A DNA stretch of 5,772 bases, taken from assembly GCA_029880425.1 (NCBI GenBank), contig JAOUOK010000136.1:1-5772 (forward strand), read 5' to 3'. Below are positions 1 through 5,772 of the stretch, piece after piece (within the stretch, counting starts at the first letter, position 1; every line of letters starts with the position of its first letter). The notes beneath the pieces are model-generated. The model saw only the letters and a list, made by a program, of their open reading frames with translations, had not been told where the DNA came from and made no database searches. Source of the DNA: Gammaproteobacteria bacterium (GTDB taxonomy: Bacteria > Pseudomonadota > Gammaproteobacteria > UBA6429 > Thiohalophilaceae). The position numbers and the translations under genes are program-made.

Positions 1-611
1 TGGATGTGTTGTTCCAGGTCTTCGATGATATTTTCTTTCTGAATCTTGCTTAATTGTGGTTCGTTAAGCTGATCACTGATTACATAAATTCGACGAATGG
101 CTTCCATTACTGTTCGACGTTTTGATTCTGTTGGGTGAGCGGTGAAGACAGGAATATAGACTGTTTGGTCAAGAAGCTCCTGTAGCTGGTCTTTACTGAT
201 ATTACTTTGTTGTAAATCATTTAATGCATTAAAAAAAGAACCTTTCCATATGTAGCCTTTGGGTCCGACTTCACGGCGACGTTGTTTATGCTGAAATTCT
301 TCTTCAGCGATATTAACCAGGCTGAAATAAATACTAAAAGCTCGAACCACGTGCTCAGTTGTTTCCGGGTCGAGCGAAGCTACTAGTTTGTCAAGGCGCT
401 GACGTTTGGAGATATCATTTTTAACACGCAGGCCAATATGACCTTTACGTAATTTTTCGACAGCCGAAAAAACGTCTTTACCCGCGTGCTCAAGTAATAC
501 TTTACCCAGTATGTTGCCAAAAAGCTTAACCCGGGAACGCAGTTGCTTATCCTGGCTGGTAGACATGAGTTTAGTAACGGGGGATTCGATATTTGTAGTC
601 TTGGCTGTCAT
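1..611 (-). CDS. ppc: Phosphoenolpyruvate carboxylase, N-terminal part (3' end beyond the window)
   Basis: PEP carboxylase adds bicarbonate to phosphoenolpyruvate to give oxaloacetate, the cytosolic anaplerotic step that refills the TCA cycle. The window shows 203 codons, roughly the first fifth of a family whose E. coli member is 883 residues. The N-terminal region (residues 20-40, QDKQLRSRVKLFGNILGKVL) resembles the start of E. coli Ppc. VFTAHPTESKRR at residues 155-166 fits the first PEP carboxylase active-site signature (TAHPTE..RR), with His159 matching E. coli catalytic His138. The frame is open to the window edge. I chose the ATG at 611-609. A second in-frame ATG at 566-564 still precedes the conserved region, but neither start has a strong Shine-Dalgarno, so about 15 N-terminal residues are uncertain. 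The gene is divergent from pgi, with 228 bp between the starts. The identity is secure, but nothing can be said about the C-terminal catalytic residues. Confidence 0.95.
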   Translation of the reverse strand, partial: MTAKTTNIESPVTKLMSTSQDKQLRSRVKLFGNILGKVLLEHAGKDVFSAVEKLRKGHIGLRVKNDISKRQRLDKLVASLDPETTEHVVRAFSIYFSLVNIAEEEFQHKQRRREVGPKGYIWKGSFFNALNDLQQSNISKDQLQELLDQTVYIPVFTAHPTESKRRTVMEAIRRIYVISDQLNEPQLSKIQKENIIEDLEQHI

Positions 612-644
612 TATTAATTAGCTTACGTTTCCAAAAGGCCGCAT

Positions 645-650
645 ATTATA
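645..650 (-). promoter_or_regulatory. Candidate -10 box of the ppc promoter
   Basis: Read on the minus strand, this is a perfect TATAAT, which would start transcription near 638 and give a leader of about 27 nt before the ppc ATG. The hexamers at 16-18 bp spacing (AGTCTT, GAGTCT, CGAGTC) do not resemble TTGACA, so the promoter is either weak or activator-dependent. Palindromic sequence fills the spacer and the -35 position (see 654-678). This is inferred from sequence only. Confidence 0.5.
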
Positions 651-653
651 CCG

Positions 654-678
654 TCACTTTAAGTGAAAGACTCGTCTT
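654..678. promoter_or_regulatory. Two abutting palindromes, possible operator upstream of ppc
   Basis: TCACTT-T-AAGTGA (654-666) is an odd-centred palindrome with 6-bp arms. AAGAC-TC-GTCTT (667-678) follows with no gap and has 5-bp arms. The first lies exactly in the spacer of the candidate ppc promoter, and the second covers its -35 position. Such placement suits a dimeric regulator, but no known binding motif is recognised. Short palindromes like these can also arise by chance in AT-rich intergenic DNA. Confidence 0.3.
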
Positions 679-824
679 GACAGGATAAAACACGCGTGAA
701 AATGGATTAAAAGTGCTGAAGTGATGAATTTTTGGTCATATTTAGCTTTGATTGAACATATATAGGCAGTTTTTACTCACTTTATCTGCGAAATACTGCA
801 TAATTTGAATTCAAAAATAAAAAA

Positions 825-830
825 TATAAT
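825..830 (+). promoter_or_regulatory. TATAAT hexamer just upstream of pgi (doubtful -10 box)
   Basis: This is a perfect TATAAT ending 9 bp before the pgi ATG. The best upstream -35-like sequences (TTTGAA at 804-809, TTGAAT at 805-810) give spacers of only 15 and 14 bp. Transcription from here would start about 2-3 nt before the start codon, giving a nearly leaderless mRNA. The hexamer may simply reflect the AT-rich run. No better pgi promoter was found in 612-839. Confidence 0.2.
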
Positions 831-839
831 GAATTTAGT

Positions 840-2486
840 ATGGAAAAATTAACAGACTTACCCGCCTGGCAGGCTTTGCTTGAACATAAAAAGCAGAATG
901 AAAATATCCTGATGCGTGATTTATTTACGCAGGATAAAAATCGTTTTGAAGAATTTCATTTACGTTTTCATGACATTCTGCTGGATTATTCAAAAAACCG
1001 GGTCACCCGTGAAACCATGTCTTTGCTGATTGATTTGGCAAAACAAAGTGGGATTAAAGACTGGACTGAAAAAATGTTCAGCGGTGAGAAAATAAATCAC
1101 ACTGAAAACCGTCCGGTTCTCCATACTGCGTTGCGTAATCGTAGTGAACAACCTGTTTATGTCAATGGCCAGGATGTGATGCCGGAAGTGCTCTCTGAAC
1201 TGGAAAAAATGCGCACGTTTTCAGATGCCATTCGTAGCGGGCAATGGTTGGGCTATAGCGGTAAACCAATCATTGATATTGTCAACATTGGGGTAGGCGG
1301 ATCAGACCTTGGTCCTGTCATGGTTACAGAAGCCCTGACGCCTTACGGAAAAACGGGCTTGCACGTCCACTTTGTTTCTAATGTTGATCCCAGTCATATC
1401 TGTAATACCCTGCGCGGCCTGGATCCGGAAAGAACCCTGTTTATTGTTTCATCAAAAAGTTTCACCACGCAAGATACCATTATGAATGCGCAGACTGCGC
1501 GAGACTGGCTGATTGAAAATTCACGCAATGAATCGGCTGTGGCAAAACATTTTATTGCCGTGGCAGCAAATGTTGAAGCGGCAACATCCTTTGGAATCGA
1601 AAAAGAAAATATTTTCAAAATGTGGGACTGGGTCGGGGGTCGTTATTCATTATGGTCATCCATCGGTTTATCAGTCGCGATTTATATTGGCATGGATCGT
1701 TTTGAGTCGATGTTGCAAGGTGCTTATGAAATGGATCAACATTTCCGTGAGGCACCTTTAGAAGAAAATATGCCCGTGATCCTGGCTTTACTGGGCATCT
1801 GGTATAACAATTTTCATAATGCTGAATCACATGTCTTATTACCATACGATCAACATCTGCATCGATTCCCGGCGTATTTTCAACAAGGAGACATGGAAAG
1901 TAACGGTAAGAGTATTACCCGCGATGGAAATCTTGTTGATTATGCAACAGGCCCTATTATTTGGGGTGAACTGGGTATCACAGGACAGCATGCGTTCTAT
2001 CAGAACTTGCACCAGGGTACCCACCTGGTGCCGGCAGATTTTATTGTGCCACTAGATAGCCTTAACCCGGTGGGTGACCACCATATTGTTTTATTAGCCA
2101 ACTTTTTTGCCCAGACACGGGCATTAATGACAGGGAAAAATGAAGATGAAGCCCGTGCCGAGCTTATTGCGGAAGGGTGTTCTGAAGAAGAAGTGGAACG
2201 TTTATACCCCTCACGTTTAATGCCAGGTAATAAACCATCAAACACGATTTTGTTTAAAGCATTAACACCGAAAACATTGGGTTCGTTAATTGCTATGTAT
2301 GAACATAAAATTTTTACCCAGGGAATTATCTGGCAAATCAATTCCTATGATCAACCTGCCGTTGAGCTGGGAAAAAAAGTAGCGGCAACGATTTACCAGG
2401 ATTTAAAACATCATAACGCGGTTGAAAACTACGATGCTTCAACCAATGGTTTGATTAAGTATTTCCTGGAAAACAGTAATGATTGA
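840..2486 (+). CDS. pgi: Glucose-6-phosphate isomerase
   Basis: Pgi interconverts glucose 6-phosphate and fructose 6-phosphate in the cytosol, linking glycolysis, gluconeogenesis and the pentose phosphate pathway. The product is 548 residues (E. coli: 549) and aligns end to end, including FSGEKIN.TENR.VLH.ALRNRS near residues 80-102. The sugar-phosphate loop SSKSFTTQDT is at 204-213. The first family signature, DWVGGRYSLWSSIG, is at 263-276 with Arg268. Catalytic residues fall two positions before their E. coli counterparts: Glu353 in QGDMESNGKS, His384 in GQHAFYQN and Lys512 in VELGKK. In the second signature the usual QWGVE is QPAVE (505-509). The ATG at 840 is the only usable start, because an in-frame TAA lies at 801-803 with no ATG, GTG or TTG between. 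No Shine-Dalgarno is visible in the AT-rich upstream run. The gene is divergent from ppc and converges on tRNA-Leu, so it is probably transcribed alone. Confidence 0.98.
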   Translation: MEKLTDLPAWQALLEHKKQNENILMRDLFTQDKNRFEEFHLRFHDILLDYSKNRVTRETMSLLIDLAKQSGIKDWTEKMFSGEKINHTENRPVLHTALRNRSEQPVYVNGQDVMPEVLSELEKMRTFSDAIRSGQWLGYSGKPIIDIVNIGVGGSDLGPVMVTEALTPYGKTGLHVHFVSNVDPSHICNTLRGLDPERTLFIVSSKSFTTQDTIMNAQTARDWLIENSRNESAVAKHFIAVAANVEAATSFGIEKENIFKMWDWVGGRYSLWSSIGLSVAIYIGMDRFESMLQGAYEMDQHFREAPLEENMPVILALLGIWYNNFHNAESHVLLPYDQHLHRFPAYFQQGDMESNGKSITRDGNLVDYATGPIIWGELGITGQHAFYQNLHQGTHLVPADFIVPLDSLNPVGDHHIVLLANFFAQTRALMTGKNEDEARAELIAEGCSEEEVERLYPSRLMPGNKPSNTILFKALTPKTLGSLIAMYEHKIFTQGIIWQINSYDQPAVELGKKVAATIYQDLKHHNAVENYDASTNGLIKYFLENSND

Positions 2487-2492
2487 TCATTA
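2477..2492. repeat. Short AT-rich palindrome over the pgi stop codon
   Basis: TAATGAT-TG-ATCATTA has perfect 7-bp arms and a 2-nt centre, and it spans the pgi TGA at 2484-2486. It sits in the convergent gap between pgi and tRNA-Leu, where a terminator would be expected. It is AT-rich and has no adjacent T-tract on the plus strand. On the minus strand the nearest TTTT begins only after a few intervening bases. It is at best a poor terminator. Confidence 0.3.
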
Positions 2493-2496
2493 AGAA

Positions 2497-2581
2497 TGGT
2501 AGCGGTGGACGGACTCGAACCGTCACGCCCGAAGGCAAGGGATTTTGAATCCCTCGTGTATACCAATTTCACCACACCGCC
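2497..2581 (-). tRNA. tRNA-Leu, anticodon CAA (decodes UUG)
   Basis: The minus strand folds into a complete 85-nt class II tRNA. The acceptor strands are GGCGGTG and CACCGCT, T8-G9 follow, and the D-stem is GTG/CAC around AAATTGGTATA. The anticodon stem AGGGA/TCCCT encloses the loop TTCAAAA, giving anticodon CAA. The long variable arm contains the hairpin GCC-TTCG-GGC. The T-arm is GACGG-TTCGAGT-CCGTC, followed by discriminator A73 and an encoded CCA. The long variable arm, A73 and the CAA anticodon all identify leucine. The closing pair of the acceptor stem is G1-U72 rather than the usual G1-C72. The gene is convergent with pgi and divergent from queA. Its 3' end is 10 bp from the pgi stop codon, so any tRNA termination signal must lie inside the pgi 3' end. 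Confidence 0.97.
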
Positions 2582-2643
2582 ATAGACCTTCTTTGTGGTA
2601 TGTCCTGCATTGAAAACCACAGTTCATATCCGAAAGGCTGGCT

Positions 2644-2649
2644 ATTATA
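2644..2649 (-). promoter_or_regulatory. Candidate -10 box for tRNA-Leu
   Basis: The minus strand reads TATAAT followed by AGCCAGCC. A GC-rich stretch after the -10 box is typical of stable-RNA promoters under stringent control. The start point would be near 2637, leaving a leader of about 55 nt for RNase P to remove. The -35 position is poor (TCGCAT at 17 bp). A second minus-strand TATAAT at 2690-2695 is a more distant alternative, also without a good -35 box. Confidence 0.45.
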
Positions 2650-2709
2650 GGGTACATCTATCAACGATGCGAGTCTTATGCCGGGCAAAATTATAGCTCG
2701 CACCTGATT

Positions 2710-2738
2710 TTGACTGGTATTTTTGTATGCGGACAAAT
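2710..2738 (+). promoter_or_regulatory. Weak candidate promoter for queA
   Basis: TTGACT (2710-2715, 5 of 6 to consensus) is followed after 17 bp by ACAAAT (2733-2738, 3 of 6). Transcription would start near 2745, giving a leader of about 37 nt. The -35 box is good and the -10 box poor. It is the best plus-strand match found in 2582-2781. A promoter is expected here, because the upstream tRNA gene points the other way. Confidence 0.3.
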
Positions 2739-2781
2739 AAACTGCGCAGCTCAATTTTACCTTTAAGTTTTAGAGAACTTT

Positions 2782-3825
2782 ATGCGTCGCACTGACTTCA
2801 CATTTGATTTACCCGAGGAGCTTATTGCTCAGCAGCCTGTGGCAGAAAGAAGCGCGAGCCGTTTATTAGTACTCGAAGGTGATTCAGGGCGTTATGAGGA
2901 TAAAGCTTTTACTGATTTAATGGATTATCTACATGCGGGTGATGTACTGGTCTTTAATAATACCCAGGTCATTCCTGCTCGTGTGCACGGTAAAAAATCA
3001 AGTGGCGGAAAAGTTGAAATATTGGTTGAACGAATACTCGAAGATCATACTGCCTTAGCCCACGTCAGGGCGAGTAAATCGCCTAAGCCTGGTACGAGAT
3101 TAATTTTTGAAAATGATATCCAGGCAGAAGTTACTGGCAGAGACGGTGATTTATTTGTAGTGGTATTCAAGAGTGAAAATACTGTTCTTGATATCTTAAG
3201 TGACATTGGTCATATGCCGCTTCCCCCTTATATTCAGCGTGATGATGAAAAGTTTGACCAGGAACGTTATCAAACAGTATATGCAAAAACGCCCGGCGCG
3301 GTTGCTGCACCCACTGCAGGATTACATTTTGATGAAAAAATGTTGCAACGTCTTTCAGAGAAAGGTGTAGAACAAATTCATATCACTTTGCATGTTGGTG
3401 CAGGGACGTTTCAACCTGTGCGGGTTGATGATTTAAGTGATCATCATATGCATAAAGAATGGATAGAGTTAACGGAAGAAAACTGTGAAAAATTAAATGC
3501 AGCAAAAAAACAGGGGCGGCGTGTTATTGCTGTTGGTACAACCAGTGTGCGTTGTCTTGAATCCGCCGCTTTGTTTTCAAATAAAGAAGGTGTACTGGAA
3601 GCTTACCGGGGTGAGACGGACATTTTTATTACCCCAGGCTATGAGTTCAAAGTGATTGATGCATTGATAACAAATTTTCATTTATCTGAATCTACCTTGT
3701 TAATGCTGGTTTCAGCCTTTGCCGGCTATGAAAATATTAAAAATGCATATCAACATGCAATACAGGAAAAATACCGTTTTTTCAGTTATGGTGATGCGAT
3801 GTTTTTAACAAAGAAAAAAACTTAA
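2782..3825 (+). CDS. queA: S-adenosylmethionine:tRNA ribosyltransferase-isomerase
   Basis: QueA transfers and rearranges the ribosyl group of S-adenosylmethionine onto 7-aminomethyl-7-deazaguanine at tRNA position 34, forming epoxyqueuosine in tRNA-Asp, -Asn, -His and -Tyr. The product is 347 residues (E. coli: 356) and covers the whole family. It starts with [12 protein letters not shown] at 8-19. Other conserved blocks are [16 protein letters not shown] at 57-72, [12 protein letters not shown] at 177-188, [13 protein letters not shown] at 251-263, [19 protein letters not shown] at 297-315 and [12 protein letters not shown] at 331-342. The fourth block of this list normally reads HLP.STLL, so serine replaces a usually conserved proline at 302. 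AGAGAA at 2772-2777 lies upstream of the ATG at suitable spacing as a Shine-Dalgarno. The gene stands first in the queA-tgt-yajC-secD cluster. Tgt, encoded next, makes the tRNA substrate QueA uses. Confidence 0.97.
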   Translation: MRRTDFTFDLPEELIAQQPVAERSASRLLVLEGDSGRYEDKAFTDLMDYLHAGDVLVFNNTQVIPARVHGKKSSGGKVEILVERILEDHTALAHVRASKSPKPGTRLIFENDIQAEVTGRDGDLFVVVFKSENTVLDILSDIGHMPLPPYIQRDDEKFDQERYQTVYAKTPGAVAAPTAGLHFDEKMLQRLSEKGVEQIHITLHVGAGTFQPVRVDDLSDHHMHKEWIELTEENCEKLNAAKKQGRRVIAVGTTSVRCLESAALFSNKEGVLEAYRGETDIFITPGYEFKVIDALITNFHLSESTLLMLVSAFAGYENIKNAYQHAIQEKYRFFSYGDAMFLTKKKT

Positions 3826-3833
3826 AAAGCTGA

Positions 3834-3961
3834 TTACCACGCGACTACAAAAATGTAGGAGGCAGGGCAAAGCATGCAGCACTTGCCGAGAGGACACGGA
3901 GGTACACAGAGGTCTTCTAATATTTAGTTTTTTCTGTGCACCTCCGTGTCCTCTGTGGTAA
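3834..3961. repeat. Long imperfect inverted repeat between queA and tgt, left arm interrupted
   Basis: The inner arms at 3889-3910 and 3933-3954 are 22 nt each and pair perfectly except for one A-C mismatch (3904/3939), around a 22-nt loop. Outside them, TTACCAC (3834-3840) pairs with GTGGTAA (3955-3961). On the right, inner and outer parts are contiguous. On the left they are separated by exactly 48 nt (3841-3888). Removing those 48 nt leaves 29-nt arms with a single mismatch. The arm core AGAGGACACGGAGG resembles the ACCACAGAGGACAC-type intergenic repeats I recall from many bacterial genomes. That link is memory, not a search result. No protein is encoded. In the queA-tgt transcript it would form a long hairpin. 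Confidence 0.75.
3841..3888. repeat. 48-nt structured insert within the left arm of the inverted repeat
   Basis: This segment separates the two parts of the left arm and has its own dyads. CTACA-AAAA-TGTAG lies at 3845-3858. GGCAA (3866-3870) and TTGCC (3883-3887) flank a 12-nt loop that contains GCATGC. Its beginning, with TGTAGGAGG followed by a GGCAA stem, is loosely like short palindromic intergenic repeats of gammaproteobacteria. No target-site duplication is visible at its ends. A separate small repeat inserted in the larger one is an inference. Confidence 0.4.
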
Positions 3962-3969
3962 ATTTTTTT
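3889..3969 (+). terminator. Possible factor-independent terminator or attenuator after queA
   Basis: The 22-nt-arm hairpin described for this gap is followed by GTGGTAAA and then seven T residues (3963-3969). If the outer TTACCAC/GTGGTAA arms also pair, the stem ends one base before the T-run. The 22-nt loop and, in the full fold, a 48-nt bulge are unlike compact intrinsic terminators. Partial termination between queA and tgt is possible but not certain. Confidence 0.35.
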
Positions 3970-4014
3970 GCTATGAACTCTTTAATAGAAGTTCAGCAAT
4001 ATTATGGTAGATAA

Positions 4015-5130
<1,116 letters not shown>

Positions 5131-5184
5131 TGCCGCGCAACTATTTATTGAAACTATTATCGAACAATTTTAAAAGGTTAAAAA

Positions 5185-5526
5185 ATGAGCTTCTTTATTT
5201 CAGATGCGGTTGCAGAAGCCGCTCCAGCAGCACAACAGGCTGATCCAATGTCATCGTTAATTTTCTTTGGCGGTATGATTCTAATTTTTTATTTCATCCT
5301 GATCCGTCCACAAACTAAGCGTGCAAAAGAACATCGTGAACTTGTTGCAGGTTTAGCAAAAGGTGATGAAGTGGTGACGAGTGGCGGTATGATGGGAAAA
5401 ATTACCGATGTCAGTGAACAATATGTCACTTTAGAAATTGCTGACAATGTACAAATTAGAGTTCAAAAACCGGCTGTTGCTACAGTGTTACCTAAAGGTT
5501 CGCTCAAAGCTGCACAAAAGGATTAA
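5185..5526 (+). CDS. yajC: Sec translocon accessory complex subunit YajC
   Basis: YajC is a small inner-membrane protein that associates with SecDF and the SecYEG protein-export channel. Its own role is modest, and it is generally dispensable in E. coli. The product is 113 residues (E. coli: 110). An Ala-rich N-terminal stretch (residues 8-20) precedes one hydrophobic segment at about 23-40 (SSLIFFGGMILIFYFILI). The family hallmark RPQ.K follows at 41-45. A charged cytoplasmic domain then contains GLAKGDEVVTSGGMMGKI (56-73). AAAGG at 5173-5177 (TAAAAGG) serves as Shine-Dalgarno with spacing of about 7 bp. The gene begins 54 bp after tgt with no terminator between, so it is probably cotranscribed with tgt. 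A strong terminator follows it. Confidence 0.96.
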   Translation: MSFFISDAVAEAAPAAQQADPMSSLIFFGGMILIFYFILIRPQTKRAKEHRELVAGLAKGDEVVTSGGMMGKITDVSEQYVTLEIADNVQIRVQKPAVATVLPKGSLKAAQKD

Positions 5527-5531
5527 TATGT

Positions 5532-5565
5532 AACGGCTTTACCATGAAATGGTAAGGCCGTTTTT
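5532..5565 (+). terminator. Intrinsic terminator after yajC
   Basis: AACGGCTTTACCAT (5532-5545) and ATGGTAAGGCCGTT (5549-5562) form a 14-bp stem with a single G-U wobble and a GAA loop. It ends in a run of five T (5561-5565), two of which are in the stem. It starts 5 bp after the yajC stop codon and lies 39 bp before the secD start. The reverse strand has no T-run, so it acts on plus-strand transcripts. This is a clear intrinsic terminator by structure. How efficient it is in the cell is unknown. Confidence 0.88.
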
Positions 5566-5604
5566 ACATAAATATAAAAATAATTCGATTCAGGTATACC
5601 CACT

Positions 5605-5772
5605 ATGTTAAATCAGTACTCTCTCTGGAAGTATTTACTGCTTCTAGTTGCCCTTGTTGTTGGCAGTCTTTATGCATTGCCTAATATATATGGTTCAGAT
5701 CCTGCCATCCAGATATCAGCAACACGAAATAACACCGTTGATACCCAAACTGAAAGTAAAGCACTGGCAGCA
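5605..5772 (+). CDS. secD: Protein translocase subunit SecD, N-terminal part (3' end beyond the window)
   Basis: SecD works with SecF as a proton-driven membrane factor that helps pull exported proteins through SecYEG on the periplasmic side. Only 56 codons are in the window. MLNQYSLWKYLLLLVALVVG followed by SLYALPNIYGSDPAIQIS closely matches the E. coli SecD start (MLNRYPLWKY, then LLYALPN..G.DPA.QI). Residues 8-25 form the first transmembrane segment. The Y.LPN..G.DPA motif leads into the large periplasmic domain, which is cut off. CAGG at 5591-5594 is the only Shine-Dalgarno-like sequence, about 10 bp before the ATG. The gene follows yajC by 78 bp, a gap that holds an intrinsic terminator, so expression depends on read-through or on a local promoter not identified here. 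secF is expected next, outside the window. Confidence 0.95.
   Translation, partial: MLNQYSLWKYLLLLVALVVGSLYALPNIYGSDPAIQISATRNNTVDTQTESKALAA

Noticed and set aside
677..703. Perfect TTGACA (677-682) as the -35 box of a pgi promoter
   Set aside because: No acceptable -10 hexamer lies at 16-18 bp. The best, GAAAAT at 698-703, needs a 15-bp spacer, and the TTGACA overlaps the palindrome at 667-678.
1394..2341. Minus-strand and alternate-frame open frames of 61-113 codons inside pgi
   Set aside because: They lie wholly within a confidently identified gene, resemble no known protein and lack initiation signals.
2429..2754. Two minus-strand open frames (2429-2620 and 2569-2754)
   Set aside because: The first runs through the tRNA-Leu gene and the pgi 3' end. 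The second covers the tRNA/queA promoter region. Neither shows a domain or ribosome binding site.
3826..4014. Small gene or CRISPR-like array between queA and tgt
   Set aside because: There is a single inverted repeat rather than regularly spaced direct repeats, and no open frame with coding character.
5148..5176. TTGAAA-17 bp-TAAAAG as a separate yajC promoter
   Set aside because: The -10 candidate overlaps the yajC Shine-Dalgarno, and the start point would fall almost at the ATG.
5593..5600. GGTATACC palindrome just before secD as an operator
   Set aside because: It is only 8 bp, lies in the likely ribosome-binding region, and has no associated promoter.

Overview
The window carries ordinary housekeeping genes from a gammaproteobacterium of moderate to low GC. 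The assignment rests on three things. The protein sequences are close to Escherichia coli Ppc, Pgi, QueA, Tgt, YajC and SecD. The gene order queA-tgt-yajC-secD is the one known from E. coli and relatives. The tRNA gene encodes its own CCA end. I cannot name a genus from the sequence alone.

Layout: the left edge holds the N-terminal fifth of phosphoenolpyruvate carboxylase (ppc, minus strand, cut by the window). A 228-bp divergent intergenic region separates it from glucose-6-phosphate isomerase (pgi, plus strand). That region has a good minus-strand -10 box and two abutting short palindromes. pgi converges on a tRNA-Leu(CAA) gene on the minus strand, with only 10 bp between them. A 200-bp divergent region follows, with promoter-like elements for the tRNA and for queA.

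The right half is a co-directional cluster. queA and tgt act at two steps of queuosine modification of tRNA wobble position 34. yajC and secD (cut at the right edge) belong to the SecDF-YajC accessory complex of the Sec translocon. The 189-bp queA-tgt gap holds a long imperfect inverted repeat that looks interrupted by a 48-bp structured insert. A strong intrinsic terminator lies between yajC and secD, inside what is usually treated as one operon.

I found no undescribed multi-gene system here. Every gene is a recognisable core gene. The points most worth a second look are the composite palindrome between queA and tgt, the yajC-secD terminator, and the palindrome pair over the ppc promoter. 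No stretch longer than 300 bp lacks a gene.
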